From Alphaproteobacteria bacterium (lineage in GTDB: Bacteria; Pseudomonadota; Alphaproteobacteria; Rs-D84; CACZYB01): a stretch of 64,000 nucleotides of DNA. The position numbers and the translations under genes are program-made. The DNA lies in NCBI GenBank assembly GCA_016297965.1, contig JAEDDP010000001.1:62001-126000 (forward strand), in the 5' to 3' direction. The notes below the pieces were generated by a model, which searched no databases, had not been told where the DNA came from, and worked only from the letters and a program-made list of their open reading frames with translations. Each line of letters starts with the position of its first letter. Positions within the stretch are counted from its first letter, which is position 1. Positions 42,572 to 49,954 of this stretch are shown here, piece by piece.

Positions 42572-43618
42572 ATGTTTTCATCACTTACTGGACTTTTTTC
42601 GTCGGACCTTGGAATTGACCTTGGTACCGCAAATACACTTATTTATATGAACGATAAAGGAATTGTCCTTAACGAGCCTTCGGTTGTTGCGATTTGCGAG
42701 GAAGAACGTGGTCGTAAGGAGATTTTGGCAGTTGGTGAGGAAGCAAAAAAAATGCTTGGTCGTACACCTGGAAATATTCAGGCTATTCGTCCTTTGAAGG
42801 ATGGTGTTATTGCCGATTTTGAAGTTGCCGAAGCAATGATTAAGTATTTTATTCAAAAGGTTTTAAATCGTAAGGCGTTTACATTCCCACAAGTTGTGAT
42901 TTGTGTTCCATCTGGTTCAACAGCGGTGGAAAGACGTGCGATTCAGGAGTCCGCAGAAGTAAGTGGTGCAAGAAAGGTTTATTTGATTGAGGAACCTGTG
43001 GCTGCGGCGATTGGTGCGGGACTTCCTATTGGTGAACCTACTGGTTCTATGGTTGTTGATATTGGTGGTGGTACAACAGAGGTTGCCGTACTTTCACTTG
43101 GAGGTGTTGTGTATGCAAGATCTGTTCGTGTTGCCGGTGATAAGATGGATGAGGCAATTATAAATTATGTTCGTCGTAATCATAACCTTTTGATTGGTGA
43201 ACGTTCAGCCGAAATTATTAAAAAAGAAATTGGTTGTGCCGTTCCAGATGCAAGCAACGGTGAAGGTCGTTGTATTGAAATTAAGGGACGTGATTTGATG
43301 AATGGTATTCCAAGGGAGCTTGTTTTGAACGAAGCACAAATTGCAGAGGCATTACAAGAACCAGTTCGCGAAATTATTGAGGCGATTAAGACAGCTCTTG
43401 AAAATACTGCTCCTGAACTTGCTTCTGATATTGTTGATAAAGGTATCGTTCTTACCGGCGGTGGTGCATTTTTAAGAAACCTTGATTTCGTTATAAGACG
43501 TGCAACGGGGCTTCCTGTTTCAATTGCGGATAATCCATTGCTTTGTGTTGCACTTGGTACAGGTAAGGTTATAAAGGATATTAAACATTACAGAAATATT
43601 CTTTCATCAATGTACTAA
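42572..43618 (+). CDS. mreB: Rod-shape-determining actin homologue MreB
   Basis: Bacterial actin directing cell-wall elongation. 348 residues. Phosphate-1 motif is SDLGIDLGTANTLIY, with VICVPSG, and the phosphate-2 motif is VVDIGGGTTEVAVLSLGG. The C-terminal adenosine motif is IVLTGGGAFLRNLD. GGAGAG precedes the ATG. mreC/mreD do not follow: a terminator and the convergent rsmA come next. The presence of MreB suggests a rod-shaped cell. Confidence 0.97.
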   Translation: MFSSLTGLFSSDLGIDLGTANTLIYMNDKGIVLNEPSVVAICEEERGRKEILAVGEEAKKMLGRTPGNIQAIRPLKDGVIADFEVAEAMIKYFIQKVLNRKAFTFPQVVICVPSGSTAVERRAIQESAEVSGARKVYLIEEPVAAAIGAGLPIGEPTGSMVVDIGGGTTEVAVLSLGGVVYARSVRVAGDKMDEAIINYVRRNHNLLIGERSAEIIKKEIGCAVPDASNGEGRCIEIKGRDLMNGIPRELVLNEAQIAEALQEPVREIIEAIKTALENTAPELASDIVDKGIVLTGGGAFLRNLDFVIRRATGLPVSIADNPLLCVALGTGKVIKDIKHYRNILSSMY

Positions 43619-43640
43619 TAAAAATATTATTATAAAATAA

Positions 43641-43672
43641 AATCCCCTTTGTGTTTCATTGGGGATTTTTTT
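43641..43672. terminator. Terminator between mreB and rsmA
   Basis: AATCCCC / GGGGATT stem with a 13-base loop, then TTTTTT. It overlaps the last codons of the convergent rsmA. Confidence 0.82.
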
Positions 43673-44525
43673 GTATTTCAGTTGCGATGGATAAAAAGAC
43701 TTCCGGTGAAAGCTCCTCCGCCCGTGATGTTTCCTTTATTTTAAGTTTTTCAAATGTCATTGCCATTTGTTCTGGCGTTGCAAACAGAGGTTTAAGTGTG
43801 GACCGAATCATTTTCCTTCGTTCGGAAAATACCTGTTTTACGACCTCTTCGGTTTTTAAAAGTAATTCTTTTTCTGGTTGGTTGCTGTTGGATATAAATT
43901 CAACAATGCATGATGTTATTTTTGGTGGTGGAGTGAAACAAGTCCGTGGAACCTTAAATAAAATTCGTGTTTTATTTGTTAATCCGGCCATTATGGATAT
44001 TCTTCCGTAATCCTTTGTATGTGGATGTGCGGTTATTCGTTCGCCAACTTCAAGTTGGTACATAAGTGTCATTGAGTTTATAATGTCGGCATTATAAAAC
44101 CATTGTATGGTGAGTGGAATTGAAACATTGTATGGAAGATTTGCACAAATACGGAAGTCGCAATTTGGGGCATAGGTTTCCTTTAATTCCCGAAAATTAA
44201 TTTTAAGGGCGTCGCCTTCAATTATTTCAAGCCTGTCGCCATAGGTTTCCTTTAATTCATTCAAAATACCAATTGCACGTGTATCAAGTTCAATGGCAAT
44301 AACCTTTTTGGCATTGTTTTTTAATAGGGCGCGTGTAAGTCCGGCCGGTCCGGAACCAACCTCTACCACAACGGAATTTTGAATATTGGGAACGGATTTT
44401 GCGATACGGTCAGTCAAATTTAGGTCAAGGATGAAGTTTTGACCCAATGATTTTAGCGCCCTTAATTCATATTTGTTTATGAAATCGGAAACGGAAGGAA
44501 GGTTGTCATAATATTTTTCGGTCAT
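43656..44525 (-). CDS. rsmA: 16S rRNA (A1518/A1519) dimethyltransferase
   Basis: KsgA/RsmA dimethylates two adjacent adenosines near the 3' end of 16S rRNA during 30S maturation. 289 residues. LKSLGQNFILDLNLTDRIAK is the family N-terminus, VVEVGSGPAGLTRALL the SAM motif I, and NLPYNVSIPL motif IV with the catalytic Asn-Leu-Pro-Tyr. FTPPPKITSCIVEF is the usual later block. Monocistronic. Confidence 0.95.
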   Translation of the reverse strand: MTEKYYDNLPSVSDFINKYELRALKSLGQNFILDLNLTDRIAKSVPNIQNSVVVEVGSGPAGLTRALLKNNAKKVIAIELDTRAIGILNELKETYGDRLEIIEGDALKINFRELKETYAPNCDFRICANLPYNVSIPLTIQWFYNADIINSMTLMYQLEVGERITAHPHTKDYGRISIMAGLTNKTRILFKVPRTCFTPPPKITSCIVEFISNSNQPEKELLLKTEEVVKQVFSERRKMIRSTLKPLFATPEQMAMTFEKLKIKETSRAEELSPEVFLSIATEIQKNPQ

Positions 44526-44603
44526 AGTTGTAAATTTATTTTGTATTATTTTCTTATTTATGTTATCATATCTTATGTATTTTTAATATAAAAGGAGAAA
44601 ATT

Positions 44604-45128
44604 ATGAAATTTAAAAATGACTTGGGACGTTCAATGTTTGAAATGGTCCTTTACCTTGGTTTAATCGTTGTTATTACAACATCAACAATAAGCATGTATT
44701 CTGAATCCGTTGAAAAAACACGAAATATTCAGGCAGATAGCCAGATTGAAGATATTCAGGAAAAGGTTAATTTGTACTATCTTGGCCGTCCATTCCCTTC
44801 TACCGGTCAAATTGAAACAGTTTTGCAAACAAAGCTTGGTAATCAAATAAACCTTGTTGATCCATGGGGTTCAAAGATTACAGTTTATGCAAACAAGACC
44901 GGTGCCGGTACTGGACTTTTGGAGGATCCTTACTTTGGTATAAAGTTTTCAAATTTGGATAAGAAAAGATGTATAAATGTTTCAAATCTTTTCATTCAAA
45001 AGGGTGCCGTAACGGTTGAAGTTAATGAAACAAAGAAAAATACATCCTTTACAATCAGCGATGCCGCAAAAAGTTGTACAAAGGATGGTGCAACAAATAC
45101 CGTTCAGGGATTCTTTAAAAAAGATTAA
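44604..45128 (+). CDS. Type IV pilin-like protein (PilS/PilA-like)
   Basis: 174 residues. A short basic leader is followed by DLGRSMFEMVLYLGLIVVIT. Prepilin-peptidase cleavage after Gly would leave a mature N-terminus with Glu at position 5 and a 20-residue hydrophobic helix. The globular part contains two cysteines far apart that could form the typical D-region disulfide. It resembles the single-subunit PilS-like pilins of conjugative or bundle-forming systems. No assembly genes lie nearby. AAAAGGAGAAAATT precedes the ATG. Related leader sequences occur at 61163 and 62593. Confidence 0.7.
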   Translation: MKFKNDLGRSMFEMVLYLGLIVVITTSTISMYSESVEKTRNIQADSQIEDIQEKVNLYYLGRPFPSTGQIETVLQTKLGNQINLVDPWGSKITVYANKTGAGTGLLEDPYFGIKFSNLDKKRCINVSNLFIQKGAVTVEVNETKKNTSFTISDAAKSCTKDGATNTVQGFFKKD

Positions 45129-45142
45129 ATATAAGAAAAAAC

Positions 45143-45171
45143 TTGATTTTTTTTGAAGGGTGGTGTATCTT
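45143..45171 (+). promoter_or_regulatory. Promoter of rpsF-rpsR-rplI
   Basis: TTGATT (45143-45148), 17-base spacer, TATCTT (45166-45171). It gives a leader of about 130 bases. Confidence 0.6.
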
Positions 45172-45234
45172 TACATCACCTTTCTGTTTGATAGATTCTT
45201 TTTTATATGTAAGGAATTATTTTCAGACGGATGA

Positions 45235-45283
45235 TTCAAAGGATTTTAACATAGGGTTAAAATTTAAAAATAACACCTTTGAA
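45235..45283 (+). promoter_or_regulatory. Structured leader RNA of rpsF operon
   Basis: An 8-pair outer stem TTCAAAGG / CCTTTGAA (45235-45242 with 45276-45283) encloses an 8-pair hairpin ATTTTAAC / GTTAAAAT (45243-45250 with 45256-45263) stacked directly on it. A 12-base bulge lies on the 3' side. The structure ends 10 bases before the rpsF ribosome site AAGGAG. S6:S18 autoregulatory leaders are known for this operon, but the classical CCG bulge is not evident here. Confidence 0.6.
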
Positions 45284-45306
45284 ATGAACCCATAAGGAGT
45301 ATAAAT

Positions 45307-45651
45307 ATGGCGTTTTACGAAACTGTTTTCGTTTTGAGACAAGATTTAACTTCACAACAAGTTGAAGATATTTCTAAGGATTTCAAAAAGATACTTTCTG
45401 ATGGTAATGCAAAATTACTTAAAGAAGAAAACTGGGGACTTCGTTCTCTTGCTTATAAAATCAAAAAAAATAAAAAGGGACATTATGTTCTTTTGGAAAC
45501 TGAGGCTTCTGCCGATGCAATTTCTGAATTTGAAAGAAAGTTGGGTTTAAGCGAAAATGTTTTAAGATTTATGACAATTAAGCTTGAAAAACCAAGTGAA
45601 GGTCCTTCACCAATACTTTCACAAAAAGATACAAGAGATGAAAGGAAATAA
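45307..45651 (+). CDS. rpsF: 30S ribosomal protein S6
   Basis: Small-subunit protein that binds 16S rRNA as a heterodimer with S18. 114 residues. MAFYETVFVLRQDLTSQQVE, ENWGLRSLAYKIKKNKKGHY and VLRFMTIKLE are family blocks. CATAAGGAGTATAAAT precedes the ATG. It heads rpsF-rpsR-rplI and sits behind a structured leader that may allow autoregulation. Confidence 0.97.
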   Translation: MAFYETVFVLRQDLTSQQVEDISKDFKKILSDGNAKLLKEENWGLRSLAYKIKKNKKGHYVLLETEASADAISEFERKLGLSENVLRFMTIKLEKPSEGPSPILSQKDTRDERK

Positions 45652-45656
45652 ATAAA

Positions 45657-45881
45657 ATGGCTATTCAAGAAAGAGTTATGAGAAAGAAAAATGATCCTTT
45701 AAAATCAGTTAATATTGATTATAAAGATGTAAAACTTCTTAGAAAATTTATTTCTGAACGTGGTAAAATTGTTCCAAGAAGAATTTCTGGAACTTCTGCT
45801 AAAAATCAAAGACAATTGGCTAATGCAATTAAACGTGCAAGATATATTGCTTTGTTGCCATACGTTGCAAATAATGATTAG
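45657..45881 (+). CDS. rpsR: 30S ribosomal protein S18
   Basis: 74 residues. DYKDVKLLRKFISERGKIVP and the basic KNQRQLANAIKRARYIALLP block are diagnostic. S6 partner in the 30S platform. It starts 5 bases after rpsF. Confidence 0.97.
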   Translation: MAIQERVMRKKNDPLKSVNIDYKDVKLLRKFISERGKIVPRRISGTSAKNQRQLANAIKRARYIALLPYVANND

Positions 45882-45890
45882 GAGATAAAA

Positions 45891-46499
45891 ATGGAAGTTA
45901 TTTTATTAGAAAAAATTGGTAAACTTGGTCATCTTGGTGACAAGGTTAATGTAAAAGATGGTTATGCAAGAAATTTCCTTATCCCAACAGGTAAAGCATT
46001 AAGAGTAACAAAAGCAAATTTGGAAATGTTTGAAGCTCGTAAGGCTGAACTTGCAAAGGCAAGTGAGGAAGCAAAGAAAGTTGCATCTGTTCTTTCTTCT
46101 AAAATTAAGGGAAAATCTTTTGTTGTTATAAGACAAGCTGGTGATACAGGTCATCTTTATGGTTCTGTTTCAACACGTGATTTGTCTGCTGTGTTAAAGG
46201 CTTCTGGTGCTGATGTTGATTATACAAAAATCACTATTGATACACCAATCAAAGAAATTGGTATTTACGAAGTGAAGGTTGCTTTGCACCCAGAAATCAT
46301 TGACACAATAAAGGTTAATGTTGCAAGATCAGAAGAAGAAGCAAAGGTTGCCGAAGTTAATGCAGAAAAGGCACGTAAGCTTGCCGAAGAAAAAGCTCTT
46401 AAAGCAAAGGCCGAAGAAAAGGCTGCTAAGGAAGCAAAGGAAGCTGCTCTTCATGCTGAAAAGACAGAAGAAAAGAAGGAAGAAGAAGCAAATGCTTAA
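45891..46499 (+). CDS. rplI: 50S ribosomal protein L9 with extended C-terminal tail
   Basis: Two-domain L9: an N-terminal RNA-binding domain (MEVILLEKIGKLGHLGDKVN, then DGYARNFLIPTGKA) and a C-terminal domain joined by a long helix. At 202 residues it exceeds the usual length of about 150. The extra 50 residues are an Ala/Glu/Lys-rich helix ending KTEEKKEEEANA, a feature seen in some alphaproteobacteria. AGGAGATAAAA precedes the ATG. It is normally followed by dnaB; here about 3.5 kb of accessory DNA intervenes. Confidence 0.96.
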   Translation: MEVILLEKIGKLGHLGDKVNVKDGYARNFLIPTGKALRVTKANLEMFEARKAELAKASEEAKKVASVLSSKIKGKSFVVIRQAGDTGHLYGSVSTRDLSAVLKASGADVDYTKITIDTPIKEIGIYEVKVALHPEIIDTIKVNVARSEEEAKVAEVNAEKARKLAEEKALKAKAEEKAAKEAKEAALHAEKTEEKKEEEANA

Positions 46500-46521
46500 T
46501 TTTCTTTTTATTCATCAAATT

Positions 46522-46555
46522 TCGCCCATTGGATTTTTCCGTGGGCGATTTTTTT
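46522..46555 (+). terminator. Rho-independent terminator of rpsF-rpsR-rplI
   Basis: TCGCCCA / TGGGCGA stem (46522-46528 with 46542-46548) followed by seven T. The following 240 bases are G/T-rich with short GGATGA- and ACCGGAGGGA-type motifs also found at 7630-7660. They hold no gene. Confidence 0.88.
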
Positions 46556-46796
46556 GTGGTGTGGGTTTGGATGGTTTGTTTTTCTTTTGTTTGATGATTG
46601 GGATGAATGGTTGGGGAGTGGATGACAGACTGGTGAGTGTATGACAACCGGAGGGACAGACGATGTCTTCCATTTAGGCTTTAATAGTGTGATACTTTAC
46701 AGATGTTTTTACATTCCGACCACACCGATTTCTACCTTTGAAGCTTTCATGCCGACAATCCCTATACAAATTTTTTGTAAAGTGAGAATAAAATCA

Positions 46797-46825
46797 TTTA
46801 CTTATATTCAAAAAAGTGATACAAT
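46797..46825 (+). promoter_or_regulatory. Promoter of exported-protein gene, copy 2
   Basis: TTTACT (46797-46802), 17-base spacer, TACAAT (46820-46825). It is nearly identical to the paralogue's promoter at 7715. Confidence 0.7.
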
Positions 46826-46857
46826 AGGGAAAGATTTAGACAGAGAAAGGAAAGAAA

Positions 46858-46890
46858 ATGTCTAGACAAAATAGACGAATCGGGGGGGGG
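46858..46890 (+). promoter_or_regulatory. Candidate phase-variable start: ATG followed by a nine-G tract
   Basis: GAAAGGAAAGAAA positions a good ribosome site before the ATG at 46858. The frame reads MSRQNRRI and then meets nine consecutive G (46882-46890). With nine G it stops at 46915. Losing one G, or gaining two, joins this start without interruption to the frame of the exported protein (46931 onward). No stop lies in that downstream frame between the tract and 46931. Confidence 0.65.
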
Positions 46891-46930
46891 TACACCTGCT
46901 TGCATAGTTTCATTTAATCGTTGCAACCCA

Positions 46931-48157
46931 TTGAAAAAGCTTATGAAAGCTTCGTTGAATTTTCTTGTTTTATTTTCATTTATATTTTGTGATGTATCAA
47001 GTGTAGTCCTTGCCGGACGAGGAGGTAGAAGTGGTGGTGGAGCCAAGAAAAGAGCTAATCGTTCGTCAATGCGACCTTCTGTTCGTGTGTCAAACAGGGG
47101 CGGTTCGGTGTCGGCAAAGTCCGATGTAAATACAACTTCGTCAAATGTTGCGGTTCAACCGCAGGCTGTGGCTCAACCTGTGGTACAGCCAAGCGTGGCG
47201 ACGGCTCCGGTTGTTGTACAGGCACCTTCGGTTCAGGAGTCAAGTACCAATTCCAATGTTAGCAAGCGTTCCGGTGAAAGCGAAAGAATTACAAAGGCCC
47301 GCGAAAATTTGGTGGCAAAAATTGATGACGTGAAAAATAAATGTAGCGGTATTGCCAGTGGGCTTAGATCCCTATATGGATTTACTGGTACCGCGATGGC
47401 TATGGGTGCTGTTACTACAATTGCATCTGGTACTTCTTTGGCGGTGCAAGTTGTAAGAGATAAAAAAGCGAAAAAGGAGGCAAATGTTGCACAGGGGGAA
47501 ACTGCCGGTGGGACAACCACTGTCAGTGGAAGTACGGAAAATACAGAAAACGACAAAGGTAATACTAAGGACAATGGAGGTGGAGGAGATACCAATAGTA
47601 GTAAGAATAGAATAACGAATTTATCTACTGGCCCTGTACTCCTTTCGGGTGTGTCTACTGTGACATCGGCGGTGTCGGCGGTTAATTCCAATAAGGCGAA
47701 GAAAAGTGCGGCAAGTGTTGCCGGTGATATGTCGGATTGTAATTCTGCACTTAAAGCCCTTAAACTTGCGAAAAGTAAGTTTGAAATGATTCTTGATGAG
47801 GAAGAAGTGTACGATGATGACGCTCAACTTTCACGGGCTGGTACAGTGCTTTCCGCTTGTCAAAGTTATGATGATGGCAATATTGATACTGTTAAAAAGA
47901 TGATGAATGTTTCAACCGGTGTTGCGGGTGTTGGTACAGCCGTAAGCTTGGTTGGTACAGCAACTGCAGTGGTTGGTGTTGCAAAATCAATCAAAGGGCA
48001 AGATGATAAAAAGTTGAATAAGATATCAAAGATTGCAACGGGTGCGACGGCGGCGACTGGTGCTACGACCGGTGTGATAGGTGGTATTGCCCAAAGTAAG
48101 GCGAAAAAGGATTTTGATTCAGCACAACGGTGTGAGTCTGTCCTTCGGAATATTTAA
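46931..48157 (+). CDS. Exported low-complexity protein, paralogue B, possibly phase-variable (408 aa)
   Basis: Paralogue of the gene at 7779: same signal peptide core FLVLFSFIFCD, an IDDVKNKCSGIASGLRSLYG block, Gly/Ala/Thr-rich hydrophobic segments and the ending KAKKDFDSAQRCESVLRNI. The middle differs, with a Val/Gln/Pro-rich stretch and a shorter Gly/Asn/Thr-rich linker. The TTG at 46931 aligns with the start of paralogue A but lacks a ribosome site. The well-placed upstream ATG (46858) is out of frame unless the nine-G tract changes length. Translation from TTG or the ATG at 46943 may give low expression in this state. No family recognised. Confidence 0.7.
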   Translation: MKKLMKASLNFLVLFSFIFCDVSSVVLAGRGGRSGGGAKKRANRSSMRPSVRVSNRGGSVSAKSDVNTTSSNVAVQPQAVAQPVVQPSVATAPVVVQAPSVQESSTNSNVSKRSGESERITKARENLVAKIDDVKNKCSGIASGLRSLYGFTGTAMAMGAVTTIASGTSLAVQVVRDKKAKKEANVAQGETAGGTTTVSGSTENTENDKGNTKDNGGGGDTNSSKNRITNLSTGPVLLSGVSTVTSAVSAVNSNKAKKSAASVAGDMSDCNSALKALKLAKSKFEMILDEEEVYDDDAQLSRAGTVLSACQSYDDGNIDTVKKMMNVSTGVAGVGTAVSLVGTATAVVGVAKSIKGQDDKKLNKISKIATGATAATGATTGVIGGIAQSKAKKDFDSAQRCESVLRNI

Positions 48158-48183
48158 AACTTTTCTTCTTTTTTGATTGGATG

Positions 48184-48208
48184 GGAGTGGTTGTCGCCAC
48201 TCCTTTTT
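48184..48208 (+). terminator. Rho-independent terminator of paralogue B
   Basis: GGAGTGG, TTGTCG loop, CCACTCC, then five T. It is the counterpart of the terminator at 9362. Confidence 0.85.
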
Positions 48209-48394
48209 ATGGACTGGTTGTGGTTTGTGAGAGGTGTGAATGGTGAGTTTAAGGGTCCTGTTTTAGGAAATAGGCTTTGTGTGAATTGGAAACTGGTGTG
48301 GAGGTCAGAATGATTGGGGCGTTCTTATGGAAAGAGTGGTAGGTTGTGTGTCTGTCATCCTGAATCTATGATATGAGGAGTTGATTGTGTGTTC

Positions 48395-48469
48395 GTCATC
48401 CTGAACTCGTTTCAGGATCTTTTGTGAGAATCGTGAGGCAAAAAAATTCCGAAATGAATCTGGAATGAC
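48395..48469. repeat. Imperfect inverted-repeat element, copy 2
   Basis: The left arm starts GTCATCCTGAACTCG and the right arm ends ATCTGGAATGAC. The 26-base arms differ only by transitions, so the RNA can still pair via G-U. An extra half-site (GTCATCCTGAA) is at 48354. It has the same arm type as the 7542-7620 element. Both lie beside the two exported-protein paralogues. The G/T-rich DNA from 48209 to 48353 holds nothing else I can identify. Confidence 0.65.
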
Positions 48470-48490
48470 ACTATTTAATGTTTTGAAAAA

Positions 48491-48680
48491 CTATCTTTTT
48501 CTTGATGATTTGGATTTTTTGCTTACTTCATTTTCATCGGAAACGGCCCAAACAAAGCTTATCACCCAAAAAAGGAACGTCCAACCCAAAAATAAATTAA
48601 GTACAAAAATTCCCGGAAAAATGTTTCTTTTAGTACGCAAAAATTGATGGGAGAAAGTATACAATAAAAAGAATAATCAA
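48491..48680 (-). pseudogene. Broken superinfection-immunity-like (Imm_superinfect) membrane protein gene
   Basis: The minus strand encodes, in one frame, KRNIFPGIFVLNLFLGWTFL followed by FWVISFVWAVS and a basic tail. This is the conserved LNLFLGWT...WVxxxxWA core of the T4 Imm-like superinfection-immunity family. The expected preceding helix (ILFIVYFLPSIFAY) is present immediately upstream but in another frame, ending in TAA at the junction near 48630. One further in-frame stop lies near the expected N-terminus (about 48710). A frameshifted remnant, or a base error in the sequence, explains this. The TTG at 48680 is the earliest plausible start. Confidence 0.6.
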
Positions 48681-48728
48681 AAATATAAATGCAAAAAGAA
48701 CGTCTATTTATAAATCCATTTTGAAACT

Positions 48729-48805
48729 TGGTGGCGCCCCCCAGACTCGAACTGGGGACCTGCGGATTATGATTCCGTCGCTCTAACCAACTGAGCTAGG
48801 GCGCC
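48729..48805 (-). tRNA. tRNA-Met (anticodon CAT), elongator type
   Basis: Minus strand: acceptor GGCGCCC / GGGCGCC, D arm AGCTCAGTTGGTTAGAGC, anticodon loop ATCATAA (CAT), T arm CCCAGTTCGAGTCTGGG, and encoded CCA. The G/C pair at the acceptor end and the ATCATAATCC loop favour elongator Met, though a CAT-anticodon tRNA-Ile2 cannot be excluded. A TTGACT-17-TACCAT promoter lies at 48846-48818 on the same strand. Confidence 0.9.
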
Positions 48806-48817
48806 AAAGCTTGTTTT

Positions 48818-48846
48818 ATGGTACTATATTCCGTTCATAAAGTCAA
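48818..48846 (-). promoter_or_regulatory. Promoter of tRNA-Met
   Basis: Minus strand TTGACT (plus 48841-48846), 17-base spacer, TACCAT (plus 48818-48823), 13 bases before the tRNA. The following stretch to 49180 has no gene I can support. Confidence 0.6.
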
Positions 48847-49180
48847 CAATTTTTGGAAAAAAGTTGAATGGAAGGAAGAAGCCTATTCAAAGACTAGGGA
48901 AAGGGGATAAATTTGGAGTTAGGTTAATGGTTATAAAAGTATGGAATGTTTAAGCAAATTTTGTTTGGAAAAACTTTAAAATTCAAGTCTTATTTAGGAC
49001 TAACGGCAGAACTAATAGGCGGACAAATAATAGAAAGTACAATAATTAAAACACCGCAGGGAAGATTCTACCAAAGTGGGTTGAAAAAGCTATGTTTCTT
49101 TTTTCCTGTTTTTGAATATAGCAGTTGCAGTTTAAGAAAATATTCTGTAATATTAAGTGGTAAAAAATGAAAGGCAAAAA

Positions 49181-49816
49181 ATGTCAAAAGGAATTATTTA
49201 TATTTTTACAAATGATGCAATGCCGAATTTTATAAAAATTGGAATCACAACAGATTTAGAAAGAAGGCTAAGAGAACTTGATACGACGGGAATACCGTTG
49301 CCTTTTCGTTGTCATTATGCAATAGAAATTGAAGATTATGATAAAAAGGAAAGATTTATACACGATGCTTTTGCAGATCACAGAATAAGGCAGAATAGGG
49401 AATTTTTCACTTTGGCTCCGGAAAGAGCTGTGTCTATGTTGAAAGCTATTGGAGGCAAGGAGGTTCAATTCGGAAATAATGAAATGATTGATGAAGAAGG
49501 TAATGTTGTTGATGATAATAAAACAGAAAAAAAATTGCGTTCTGCATTTACATTTTCAGGAGCAAAAATTCCGGTAGGTTCTGAAATTTCCTTTACAAGG
49601 GATGAAAATAAAAAGGCAAAAGTTATTTCTGATAAAAAGGTTGAATATGAAGGAAAAGAGTATTCTTTGAGCCTTTTGGCACAAAGCTTGTTTGAACAAA
49701 TAGGGTATCACTGGAAGTCTGTGCAAGGTCCGGCATATTTTAAATATGATGGGGAAATTCTTTCTGATAGAAGGACTAGATTGGAAGAAGAAAATAGTGG
49801 AGATGATGCGGAGTAG
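49181..49816 (+). CDS. GIY-YIG (T5orf172-type) nuclease-like protein
   Basis: 211 residues. The N-terminus GIIYIFTNDAMPNFIKIGIT is the GIY-YIG strand pair in its YIFTN...KIGIT form. RRLRELDTTGIPLPF and ERFIHDAFADHRIRQNREFF are the further T5orf172 blocks, with the catalytic-type Arg and Glu positions. The C-terminal part (VEYEGKEYSLSLLAQSLFEQ, then QGPAYFKYDGEIL) resembles RAMA/DUF4357-like modules of restriction-associated proteins, a tentative match. The ATG at 49181 follows AAAGGCAAAAA; a GTG at 49157 is less likely. It lies in the accessory stretch between rplI and dnaB. Confidence 0.75.
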   Translation: MSKGIIYIFTNDAMPNFIKIGITTDLERRLRELDTTGIPLPFRCHYAIEIEDYDKKERFIHDAFADHRIRQNREFFTLAPERAVSMLKAIGGKEVQFGNNEMIDEEGNVVDDNKTEKKLRSAFTFSGAKIPVGSEISFTRDENKKAKVISDKKVEYEGKEYSLSLLAQSLFEQIGYHWKSVQGPAYFKYDGEILSDRRTRLEEENSGDDAE

Positions 49817-49889
49817 GGGCTTTGATTGTCATCTGGAAATATGAAAAAGGAATGGGTTTAAAGAGGTGGATTTCGGTTTGAATTGTTTC

Positions 49890-49918
49890 TTGATTTTTAT
49901 GCTATATTCCTTTATATT
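49890..49918 (+). promoter_or_regulatory. Promoter of dnaB
   Basis: TTGATT (49890-49895), 17-base spacer, TATATT (49913-49918). Confidence 0.65.
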
Positions 49919-49954
49919 TACAGGTAGAAAAAACAGAATCGTTTGGAGTTTTAA

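Noticed and set aside
48465..48647. 60-codon plus-strand frame over the inverted repeat end
   Set aside because: It is antisense to the superinfection-immunity-like remnant, whose conserved motif lies on the minus strand.
48946..49170. 74-codon plus-strand frame after tRNA-Met
   Set aside because: No ribosome site, unlikely composition, no recognisable motif, and it overlaps the start region of the GIY-YIG gene; kept as non-coding.
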